A stretch of DNA of 64,000 nt from assembly GCF_021026375.1 (NCBI RefSeq), contig NZ_JAJNDB010000005.1:124001-188000 (forward strand), read 5' to 3'. The notes under the pieces were generated by a model. It was not told the DNA's origin. It ran no database searches and saw only the letters and a list, made by a program, of their open reading frames with translations. The stretch is from Actinomycetospora endophytica. GTDB lineage: Bacteria; Actinomycetota; Actinomycetes; Mycobacteriales; Pseudonocardiaceae. The position numbers and the translations under genes are program-made. Shown here one piece after another: positions 23,693 to 30,893 of this stretch. Numbering within the stretch: the stretch's first letter is position 1; the number at the start of each line of letters is the position of its first letter.

Positions 23693-24656
23693 CGCGCAGC
23701 GCTCCGGTCCAGCCGCGACGGCGCAACACCGCAGCGACCTCCCGTGCGCGCTCACACGGATCCGCTGCCGTCTCCTCGAAGCCGAAGACGATGCGTCCTC
23801 GCCCGGCCAGCTCCGCAGCCAGGTCACGACGTCTGTCGACGAGGCCGGTGGCACGGTCCGCGTGGTACCGGTGACCGTCGAGCCGCACGATCACGACCTC
23901 GGCGCCGACGCGGTAGGCGATGTCCTCGTACCGCGTCACACCGTCCACCTCGACCGGCAACTGACGCTCGCCGCGTGGCAGACCATGGGCTTCCTCGACC
24001 TCCAGCGCGTAGATCGCCTCCAACTTCGACCGCACCCCGTCCGCGGCGTAGCCAAGGGCTCCGAGCAGGGCATCGCGATAGCGACGGGGCCGACGGAGGT
24101 CGATCGATGCCCGGACCGCCTCGGGCCGGAGGCTGCTCACCGTGAGGCAGTGCAGCATCGTCGCCATGGCGTGACGGGCCGTCGGCTCGGCGACGGCGAG
24201 ATCGACCGCGGTATGCGATGCCGCGACGACCGGCTGATCCAGGCCTTCGACGACCGTGTAAGCGAACGCCCGCGAACGATGTACCACCAGACCGGCTCTC
24301 GGCGCGCCGGAGGCCGCGTAGGACACGGTCACATGGACCGGGCGCTCGGGGTCCGGCTTGCGGAAGTTCCAGATCTCGCCGGCCGTGTCATGGCTGAGTG
24401 CCGCCGGCCACTTGGCGAGCACAGCGGCGGCGCGCCGCGCATTGCTGCTCAGGACGCCGGTGAAGACCGCGTACACGCCGTCATGGACGTGGGTCCACCG
24501 CCCCGCGCGGACGTTCGCCCTGATGGCAGCTGGTGTGAAGCCGTGAAGCAGCAGCTGGCGCCTCGAGACGACGCCGTGCTGTCGTATGAGGAGCCGCACC
24601 CATTCCTCGTGGTCCCTGGGAGCGACGGGGATCGGGAACGGCGTCGTCGAGATCAT
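23667..24656 (-). CDS. AbiEi-antitoxin-like / DUF559 fold protein, hairpin-flanked
   Basis: 329 residues. Residues about 20-70 read HGVVSRRQLLLHGFTPAAI, then ANVRAGRWTHVHDGVYAVF, the winged-helix domain of AbiEi type IV antitoxins. The C-terminal 100 residues resemble the DUF559/Vsr-like endonuclease fold (YEDIAYR, VVIVRLDGHRYH). The usual acidic residue before LDG is Arg here, so nuclease activity is doubtful. No AbiEii toxin partner is adjacent. The gene is bounded by two related hairpins in inverted orientation, and its stop lies inside one of them. Lone copies of this family are common in actinobacteria and their role is unknown. Confidence 0.75.
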   Translation of the reverse strand: MISTTPFPIPVAPRDHEEWVRLLIRQHGVVSRRQLLLHGFTPAAIRANVRAGRWTHVHDGVYAVFTGVLSSNARRAAAVLAKWPAALSHDTAGEIWNFRKPDPERPVHVTVSYAASGAPRAGLVVHRSRAFAYTVVEGLDQPVVAASHTAVDLAVAEPTARHAMATMLHCLTVSSLRPEAVRASIDLRRPRRYRDALLGALGYAADGVRSKLEAIYALEVEEAHGLPRGERQLPVEVDGVTRYEDIAYRVGAEVVIVRLDGHRYHADRATGLVDRRRDLAAELAGRGRIVFGFEETAADPCERAREVAAVLRRRGWTGALRACERCWSL

Positions 24657-24674
24657 GTCTCTTCGACGGAACGT

Positions 24675-24748
24675 GGGAGCCTTCGGCTCCCATGTGAACA
24701 GATTTTGCTGCTATGACGACCAAATCCATTCACATGGGGCGGAGCCCC
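24675..24748. repeat. Beta-family hairpin, copy 2 (inverted relative to copy 1)
   Basis: A small hairpin GGGAGCCTTCGGCTCCC (24675-24691) leads into CATGTGAAC...ATTCACATG (24691-24736), followed by GGGGCGGAGCCCC. Its reverse complement matches copy 1 closely, including the inner GGATTTGGTCGTCATAGC. It lies between the 5' end of the AbiEi/DUF559-like gene and the CoA-transferase, whose TAG stop is at 24711-24713 inside it. Confidence 0.8.
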
Positions 24749-26198
24749 TCGGTTCCAGCACCGGGTCGTAGCGGCCGGGAGTGGCCGACATCGACACCTG
24801 GTCGGCCACGCCCCGGTACTCGCCCAGCGGGGTCGCCGCGGTGAACGTCTCCGGGTCGAGGTACTCGTGGCTCCCCGGCGTCCCGGCCACCGAGTGCGCC
24901 CACTGCTTGTCGAAGATCCCCAGCGAGAGGATCCACAGCGCCACGCGGGTCAGCGACACGTGCACGTGCCACGACCCGCCCTCCTCGGCCCGCCGGCGCA
25001 GCGCCGCCGCCACCCCGGCCTGCGCGAGCCACGGCACGATGTAGTCGTTCACGACGACGATCGGCGGCAGCCGCGGCCGCTCCGCCGAGCCCTCGAGCAG
25101 CATCATCCCGGCGACGGAGCCCGCCGACTGGTCGAACCCCGGACGTCCCGCCCACGGCCCGGCCAGCCCGTGCAGCGACACCGTCACGTAGATCAACCCG
25201 GGCTTCTCCGCGCAGGCCTCCTCGGGCGTGAACCCGATCTCGGACGGGAACGCGGGGCGGCGGTTGTGGAAGAAGACGTCGGCGTCCGAGACCAGCTCGG
25301 AGAGCACCGACCGGTCGGCCCGCGGGTCGAGCCACGCCGAGCGCATCCCGACGTCCGCCGACGCGTGCATCGTCTCGTGCTCACCCTCGGCGGGGCGCCA
25401 CAGGTTGAGCACGTCCGCCCCGTGCAGCGCGAACGACCGGCCGAACCCGGCGCCCGCAATGACGTGCCCCATGCCGAGCGCGCGCAGCCCGGAGAACGGC
25501 GCCTCCCCGGCCGGCGGGAGCGGCGTCGGCGGTGCATCGCCCACGCGGGTCAGCTCGATCAGGGGGAGATCGGCCAGGACGTCGCGGTACTGCGGCTCGG
25601 CGAGGAACTCCGGCACCGAGCGCGCCATCGGCATGACGCACCCCGCCTCGGCCGCCGCCTCCTCGAGCGTCGGGGCCTCCCACTCGGCGATCGCCGCGGC
25701 CACCCGCTCCTTCGACAGCGGGACCCCGAGCAGCCCCTCGGCCCGCTGCCGCAGCCCGGCGTACATGTTCTGCGGCAGCACCCACCGCCCGTCGGCGCAC
25801 CGGAAGAACGAGAACGCCATCGCGTTGCCCCGCTCCAACGACGAGGACACCGGGTAGCGCCCGAGGAACTCCCACCGGCGGTCGTAGAACGGGCAGAGCC
25901 GATGGGGCGAGCGGCGGAGGTCGACGTGGATGTCCTGACCCGGCCCGCCCCGCCACCGGTGCACGGCCGCCGCGGCGATCGACTTCGTCAGCAGGCCGAT
26001 CGTCGCCGCGCCGCCGATCCGGATCGGTGAGGGCACGACCGGGTCCGCACCCGTCGTCGTGACCTCTCCCCCGGCGTCGTCGACGGCCAGCCCGACCCCG
26101 CCGAGCACCGACTCGAGCTCACCACGCAGGTCGAACGGTTCCTCGGCGGTGACCGGATCCGCCCAGGCCGTCTCGAGCCGCGTCGTCAGCTCACTCAT
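24711..26198 (-). CDS. CaiB/BaiF (family III) CoA-transferase
   Basis: 495 residues with family III CoA-transferase features: LGMGHVIAGAGFGRSFALHG, DADVFFHNRRP, and GFDQSAGSVAGMM near the middle and end. These enzymes move CoA between carboxylic acids through an Asp-bound intermediate. The N-terminal 200 residues are longer and atypical, and the order of conserved segments suggests an N-terminal extension resembling the small-domain half. Its ATG overlaps the AtuA-like stop by 8 bp, so the two are cotranslated. The stop codon and last residues come from the beta hairpin. It probably activates or recycles an acyl intermediate made with AtuA. Confidence 0.82.
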   Translation of the reverse strand: MSELTTRLETAWADPVTAEEPFDLRGELESVLGGVGLAVDDAGGEVTTTGADPVVPSPIRIGGAATIGLLTKSIAAAAVHRWRGGPGQDIHVDLRRSPHRLCPFYDRRWEFLGRYPVSSSLERGNAMAFSFFRCADGRWVLPQNMYAGLRQRAEGLLGVPLSKERVAAAIAEWEAPTLEEAAAEAGCVMPMARSVPEFLAEPQYRDVLADLPLIELTRVGDAPPTPLPPAGEAPFSGLRALGMGHVIAGAGFGRSFALHGADVLNLWRPAEGEHETMHASADVGMRSAWLDPRADRSVLSELVSDADVFFHNRRPAFPSEIGFTPEEACAEKPGLIYVTVSLHGLAGPWAGRPGFDQSAGSVAGMMLLEGSAERPRLPPIVVVNDYIVPWLAQAGVAAALRRRAEEGGSWHVHVSLTRVALWILSLGIFDKQWAHSVAGTPGSHEYLDPETFTAATPLGEYRGVADQVSMSATPGRYDPVLEPRGSAPCEWIWSS

Positions 26199-27975
26199 GC
26201 CCGACCTCCGCCAACAGCGACACCGGCACGTCGACGTGCCGCGCGCGCAGGAACTCCGCCACCGCCTTGCCGGCGATGTCGGGCCGCCCGTTCGACGACG
26301 CCCCCTTCCCCAGCACCCCGTGGATCACCAGGTGCACCGCCCGCAGCCCGGGGAACTCGTGCCGTTCGACGACGGCGTCGGCGGCCTCCGGGTAGAGCGC
26401 GCGGATCCGCTCGACGGACACCGTCGAGCGCAGCCATTCCCACGCCTCGTCGGAGGAGCCGATCGGCCAGAACCCGACGTTGGAGTTGCCGCCCTTGTCG
26501 CCGCACCGGCCGTGGGCGACGTACCCGAGCGGCGCGCGTCGCGTCTCCGGCAGGGTCCCGACGACGGCGGGCGCGGGCACCGAGGCCGGCTGCCCACCGA
26601 ACGGCGAGCGCACCGGCGTGTCCTTCACCGGCACCCGGGCACCGTCGGCCGGCACCACCTCGTGGGCCAGCGCGTCGGTCGGCACCAGCGTCGGCCAGTA
26701 CTCGACCACCGGGGTCGCGACCCGCAACGGATTCACGTACAGCCCCGGATAGCCCGGCAGGAACATGCCCGTCAGCGGAGCGATGAAGCCCTCCGCGCCG
26801 ACCTGCGAGCGATCGGCCGCCTGCGCCGTGACCAGGATCTGCTGGGCGGCCGCCCACTGGTCGGACGGGTCCTCGACGGGGACACCGATGCGGTCGAACC
26901 GCAGCAGGGAAAGCTCCAACGGCGCCGTGATCCGCTCCACGTGCGTGCGCAGCAGGTCGGCCTTGGCCTCCAGGTCGAGCCCGGTCGCGTAGAAGGACAC
27001 GCTCGACTCGAACCCGCCCGGCGCGGTGATCGCGAGCTTCGTCGTCGGCGAGGGCGGCGAGCCACGGACCCCGGTGAGCGACACCCGGTCCGGGCCGTCC
27101 TGCTCGACGACGACGTCGGACAGGTCCACCGTGACGTCCGGGTTGAGGTAGGTCGGGCCCTGGATCTCGTAGAGCAGCTGTGCGGTGACGGTGTCGGTGG
27201 TGACCATCCCGCCCGCGACGTCGTGCTTGGTGATCACCGCGGTGCCGTCGGCAGCGATCTCGGCGATCGGGTAGCCGAGGTCCTCGACCCGCGGCACCGT
27301 CGTGAACCCGGAGAAGTTGCCGCCGGTGGCCTGCGGGCCGCACTCGATGATGTGCGCGGCCGCGACCGCGCCGGCCAGCCGGTCCCACGCCTCCGGCGAG
27401 GTGTCCTCGACCGACCAGCCGTGCCACCAGGCGGCCACACCCGACGTCAGCGACGCGTCGGTGACCCGGCCGGTGACGACGACGTCGGCGCCCGCCGCCA
27501 GCGCGGCGGTGATCCCCCAGCCGCCGAGGTAGGCGTTGGCGGTGCCGGGCTCGTGGCCCCAATCGGCGAGCGGCCGGCCGTCGTCGAGGTTCTCCAGCGC
27601 GCCGAACGCGCCCTCGGCCACGCCGGTCAGGACGTCGTCGCCCTCGACGTGCGCGACGACGAGGGCGTGCCCCGCCTCCGCGACGACCCGGCGGCACTCC
27701 GCGGCGAGACCCGCCGGGTTCAGCCCGCCGGCGTCGACGACGAGGCGTGCGCGGCGCTCGACGAGCAGGTCCACGGCGTCGGTGAACTGCGCGAGGAAGC
27801 TGCGCGCGTACCCACGGGACGGATCCTTCTGCTTCTCCAGGGCGAGCTGGCGCAGCGTCGGCTCGGCGAGGTAGTCCCCGGTGACGACGTCGACCGGCCC
27901 CGCGAGCGCGTCACGCAGCCCCGAGAACCGGTCCCAGAGCCAGCCGGCACAGTTGGCGATGCGAACGGCCGTCAT
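26191..27975 (-). CDS. AtuA-like acyclic terpene utilisation protein (DUF1446 family)
   Basis: About 594 residues. The N-terminal DUF1446 domain carries IANCAGWLWDRFSG, VDAGGLNPAGLA, VVVTGRVTDASL and GPQATGGNFSGF. The last 110 residues are the small AtuA-like ferredoxin-fold domain (AHGRCGDKGGNSNVGFWP), fused as in many actinobacteria. AtuA is required for citronellol and geraniol breakdown in pseudomonads, though its reaction is unsettled. Pairing with a CoA-transferase fits catabolism of branched acids. An ATG at 27984 is an alternative start. An alpha hairpin lies directly upstream. Confidence 0.88.
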   Translation of the reverse strand: MTAVRIANCAGWLWDRFSGLRDALAGPVDVVTGDYLAEPTLRQLALEKQKDPSRGYARSFLAQFTDAVDLLVERRARLVVDAGGLNPAGLAAECRRVVAEAGHALVVAHVEGDDVLTGVAEGAFGALENLDDGRPLADWGHEPGTANAYLGGWGITAALAAGADVVVTGRVTDASLTSGVAAWWHGWSVEDTSPEAWDRLAGAVAAAHIIECGPQATGGNFSGFTTVPRVEDLGYPIAEIAADGTAVITKHDVAGGMVTTDTVTAQLLYEIQGPTYLNPDVTVDLSDVVVEQDGPDRVSLTGVRGSPPSPTTKLAITAPGGFESSVSFYATGLDLEAKADLLRTHVERITAPLELSLLRFDRIGVPVEDPSDQWAAAQQILVTAQAADRSQVGAEGFIAPLTGMFLPGYPGLYVNPLRVATPVVEYWPTLVPTDALAHEVVPADGARVPVKDTPVRSPFGGQPASVPAPAVVGTLPETRRAPLGYVAHGRCGDKGGNSNVGFWPIGSSDEAWEWLRSTVSVERIRALYPEAADAVVERHEFPGLRAVHLVIHGVLGKGASSNGRPDIAGKAVAEFLRARHVDVPVSLLAEVGHE

Positions 27976-27986
27976 GATCCGCATCC

Positions 27987-28064
27987 TAGGTGCGCTGCGC
28001 GCTCGTGAGCACTAAGTGACGCTATGGCGTCACTTAGTGCTCACAGGCGACGGAGTCGCACCTA
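27987..28064. repeat. Alpha-family hairpin, copy 2
   Basis: TAGGTGCG...CGCACCTA with the core GTGAGCACTAAGTGACGC exactly complementary to GCGTCACTTAGTGCTCAC over a TATG loop. Two base pairs differ from other copies with both arms changed together. The right end supplies the TAG stop of the 28062 gene. Confidence 0.85.
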
Positions 28065-28412
28065 CTGGCGCGTGTCGGCGGTGTACGTCGCCGACGCGGC
28101 CTGCAGCCACATCTCGCGGCGCTCGGCGCTCGACGGTTCCGGGAACCGGTCGCAGACGTGCGACCGGCCGCCGTCGATCTCGGGCGGACCCCAGACCTCC
28201 ACGTACGCGTACGGGTGCGCGCCACCCGCGACCAGGGCGTTCGCCACCACCACCGCGTCGTCGTGGGTCGCCGTGAACGCGACCGTGCGCCACCCCTCGC
28301 GGTCGTCCGCGGCCCCCGGCGGCGGCATCCACCCGCGCACCTCCCAGCAGTGCGACGGCGGGTCGCTCACCAGGTGTCGGCGGTCGGTCATGGGACGGTC
28401 GGTCATCGCCAT
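28062..28412 (-). CDS. Hypothetical protein, 116 residues
   Basis: A small soluble protein I do not recognise. It starts at the ATG at 28412, 5 bp after GAGGAGC. It contains HCWEVRGWMPPP, WRTVAFTATHDDAVVVANAL and HPYAYVEVWGPPEIDGGR. Rich in Trp, Asp and Val with no signal peptide or membrane helix. Coding composition is good. The stop is within the hairpin element. No partner is suggested by its neighbours. Confidence 0.65.
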   Translation of the reverse strand: MAMTDRPMTDRRHLVSDPPSHCWEVRGWMPPPGAADDREGWRTVAFTATHDDAVVVANALVAGGAHPYAYVEVWGPPEIDGGRSHVCDRFPEPSSAERREMWLQAASATYTADTRQ

Positions 28413-28600
28413 CACGCTCCTCGGTGCTGAAGATGGTGCGGCGGCGCGTCGGCCCCCAGGCGCGTCGTTCCTCTCCGGAGTACACCGTTGCGCCGAGTGC
28501 GTCGAGCAGCGGCGTCCGAATAGGCCTCATGATCAGCAAACGTCCCGTTCCGGGCTCACGGTGACCTCATCCGGAGCCCCGGGGCCCGCCTTGGCGCGGC

Positions 28601-29230
28601 CTACCGGCCGAGCGCCTCGAGAGCGCTCGCGAGATCGACGACGTCGGCGTACTTCGCGTCGAGATCGGCGAGGTTCTGGCGGTGCAGGGCCGCGGTCCGG
28701 TCCCCGCAGGCCTCCTCGACGACGATCGGGCGGAACCCGGCCGCGAGCGCATCCGTCCCGGTGGCCCGCACACAGCCCGACGTCGAGACACCCGCGACCA
28801 CGACCGTGTCCACGCTCCGCGCGCGCAGCGTCGCCGCCAACGAGGTGCCCGCGAACGACGACGCGTGCTGCTTGACCAGCACCGACTCGTCCGCCGCGGG
28901 CGCCAGCGCGAGCTCGCCCCACCCGCCGTCGGCACCCTCGGCGAAGCAGGCGAGGGCGGGCACCTTGACCGCGAAGAACCCGGCGTCGGCGAGGTCCGGG
29001 GCGTAGCGCACGACGGTCCACACGACGGGGACACCGGCGGACCGGGCGACGTCGACCAGCGCGCCGCACGCGTCGACGACCCGACCCGGCGTCGTCGGGT
29101 CCTCCCCGCCGAGGAAGAACGGTCCGCCGTCCTCGACGTAGGCCCGGACGAGATCTACGACGACGACGGCGGGGCGCGCTCCCCAGCCGACGCGGCCGGC
29201 GAACGAGCCGCCGTGCGGATTCGCGCTCAT
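28601..29230 (-). CDS. Cysteine hydrolase (isochorismatase-like)
   Basis: 209 residues of the isochorismatase-like hydrolase fold. The catalytic triad is visible: VVVVDLVRAY (Asp27), VLVKQHASSF (Lys120 region) and VAGVSTSGCVRATG (nucleophile Cys). The GVSTSGCVRAT motif is closest to N-carbamoylsarcosine amidase-like and maleamate amidohydrolase enzymes, which release ammonia from amides. It follows the GntR gene with an ATGA overlap, so it is probably regulated by it. The substrate is unproven. Confidence 0.88.
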   Translation of the reverse strand: MSANPHGGSFAGRVGWGARPAVVVVDLVRAYVEDGGPFFLGGEDPTTPGRVVDACGALVDVARSAGVPVVWTVVRYAPDLADAGFFAVKVPALACFAEGADGGWGELALAPAADESVLVKQHASSFAGTSLAATLRARSVDTVVVAGVSTSGCVRATGTDALAAGFRPIVVEEACGDRTAALHRQNLADLDAKYADVVDLASALEALGR

Positions 29231-29886
29231 GACCGTGACCCCACCATCACCGCACGGGCGTTGCCCAGGTGGCTGCGCATCACCGACGACGCCCAGTCCG
29301 CATCTCCCGCGCGCAGCGCCGCGACGATCTCGGCGTGGTGGGCGAGGCTGCGCGCGAGGGAGGCCGGGTCGTAGGTGTGGAAGGTCCGGAGCACGACGGG
29401 GGCGTGCACGACGTTCCCGAGCGCGGCGGAGAGCGCGGGCGCGGCGGCGACGTCGAGCAGGCGGGCGTGGAACTCGCGGTTGAGCCCGACGAGCGCGTCG
29501 AGGTCCTGCGCCGGGCCGCGGGTTCCGACGGCGAGCATCCGGGCGGCGAGGTCGTCGAGCGCATCGAGGTCCGCGGCGGTGGCGCGGGCGGCCGCCCGGC
29601 CGGTGGCCCGCGGCTCCAGCGCGAGCCGGACGTCGAAGATGCCGTCGAGGTCCTCGGGTGAGAACGACACCACCCGCGCGCCACGGTGGGCGTGCGCCTC
29701 GACCAGCCCCTCGGCCGCCAGCCGCGCGAGCGCCTCGCGCACCGGCGTGCGGGACACCCCGAGCCGCTCGGCCAGCTCGACCTCGCCGAGGTGCGCGCCC
29801 GGGGCCAGTTCGCCGCCGAGGATCGCCTCGCGCAGGGCGGCCTGCGCGCGCTCGGAGGCGCGGGACGCGCCCGCCGTCGTCGTCAT
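29227..29886 (-). CDS. GntR family (FCD) transcriptional regulator
   Basis: 219 residues from an ATG with GGGGAGG just upstream. The N-terminal winged helix reads GAHLGEVELAERLGVSRTPVREALARL; the C-terminal FCD ligand domain shows FDVRLALEPRATGRAAARA and the His residues (EFHARLL, HHAEIV) that bind a metal in FadR-type proteins. It overlaps the cysteine hydrolase and is divergent from the lyase at 29981. Two TTGTAC-type half-sites lie between them. Confidence 0.9.
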   Translation of the reverse strand: MTTTAGASRASERAQAALREAILGGELAPGAHLGEVELAERLGVSRTPVREALARLAAEGLVEAHAHRGARVVSFSPEDLDGIFDVRLALEPRATGRAAARATAADLDALDDLAARMLAVGTRGPAQDLDALVGLNREFHARLLDVAAAPALSAALGNVVHAPVVLRTFHTYDPASLARSLAHHAEIVAALRAGDADWASSVMRSHLGNARAVMVGSRS

Positions 29887-29902
29887 CGCACCTCCCCGGT
29901 GG

Positions 29903-29966
29903 GTTGTACGCAAACTAGGGTGCTAACACGTCGACAACAAGGCATACGCCGCCCGTTGTACACAAC
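29903..29966. promoter_or_regulatory. GntR-type operators in the divergent promoter region
   Basis: GTTGTACACAAC (29955-29966) is a near-perfect palindrome matching the TNGTNNNACNA-type sites of FadR/FCD regulators. GTTGTACGCAAAC (29903-29915) is a weaker second copy near the GntR start. Two sites between divergent genes suggest joint repression. Confidence 0.65.
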
Positions 29967-29980
29967 GAAGGGACGAGGTC

Positions 29981-30889
29981 ATGGCCGACCTGCTCAGTCA
30001 CCCCCGCGACCGGCGCGCCCGCCTCCGGGCCCTGCTCGACGGGGAACGACCCGTCGTCGCCCCCGGGGCCTACGACGCGCTCACCGCTCGGCTCGTCGAG
30101 CAGGCGGGGTTCGACGTCGTCTACATGACGGGCTTCGGGACCACCGCGTCGTTGCTCGGCCGGCCCGACGTCGGGCTGCTCGGCCAGGCGGAGATGGTCG
30201 ACAACGCGCGGCGGATGGCCGGGGTGGTCGACGTCCCGCTGATCGCCGACGCGGACACCGGCTACGGCAACCCGATCAACGTCATCCGCACGATCCGGGA
30301 GTACGAGCAGGCCGGGGTCGCGGGGCTGCACCTCGAGGACCAGGTGATGCCGAAGAAGTGCGGGCACCTCGCGGGCAAGGAGGTCGTGCCGCTGCCCGAG
30401 ATGGTGGCCAAGATCCGCGCGGCGGTCGACGCCCGCACCGACCCCGACCTGGTCCTCATCGCCCGCACCGACGCCGCCCAGCAGCACGGCGTCGACGCCG
30501 CGATCGACCGGGCGCGGGCCTTCGCCGACGCGGGCGCCGACCTGCTCTTCGTCGAGGCGCCCACCTCGGACGAGGCGCTCGAGAAGGTGGCGACCGCGCT
30601 GTCGGGGCACCGGCTGGTGTTCAACGGTGCCGAGGGGGGCCGCACCCCGCTGCCCCCCTTGCAGCGGCTGCGCGACCTGGGCTTCGCGCTGGTGCTCTAC
30701 CCGGTGTCGACGCTGCTCGCGGCGGCGTCCGGGGTGCGCGGGATGCTGCAGCGGCTGCACGAGGACGGGTCGCCGAGCATCGCCCTGGGCGACCTGACCG
30801 CCGCGTCGGGCGGGATCGGTGGGCTGGACGCGTTCACGCAGGTCGTGGGGATCGACGAGATCCGGGAGCTGGAGCATCGATACCGCTAG
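29981..30889 (+). CDS. Isocitrate lyase/PEP mutase superfamily, methylisocitrate or dimethylmalate lyase-like
   Basis: 302 residues. Unlike the similar gene at 348, this one keeps the catalytic loop: PKKCGHLAGKEVV. Metal-binding IADADTGYG, LEDQ and IARTDA are also present. This matches 2-methylisocitrate lyase, 2,3-dimethylmalate lyase and oxaloacetate hydrolase relatives, which cleave a C-C bond to give pyruvate or a similar acid. Divergent GntR regulation and an adjacent amide hydrolase suggest a small catabolic island rather than the propionate cycle, since no prpC or prpD is nearby. Confidence 0.88.
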   Translation: MADLLSHPRDRRARLRALLDGERPVVAPGAYDALTARLVEQAGFDVVYMTGFGTTASLLGRPDVGLLGQAEMVDNARRMAGVVDVPLIADADTGYGNPINVIRTIREYEQAGVAGLHLEDQVMPKKCGHLAGKEVVPLPEMVAKIRAAVDARTDPDLVLIARTDAAQQHGVDAAIDRARAFADAGADLLFVEAPTSDEALEKVATALSGHRLVFNGAEGGRTPLPPLQRLRDLGFALVLYPVSTLLAAASGVRGMLQRLHEDGSPSIALGDLTAASGGIGGLDAFTQVVGIDEIRELEHRYR

Positions 30890-30893
30890 CCCG

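Noticed and set aside
23647-24748. Insertion sequence ending in the beta hairpins
   Set aside because: No transposase, no target duplication that I can see; kept only as a possible cassette.
24711-25250. Frameshifted or split CoA-transferase
   Set aside because: The frame is continuous over 495 residues; the unusual N-terminal half is better explained by an extension than by a frameshift.
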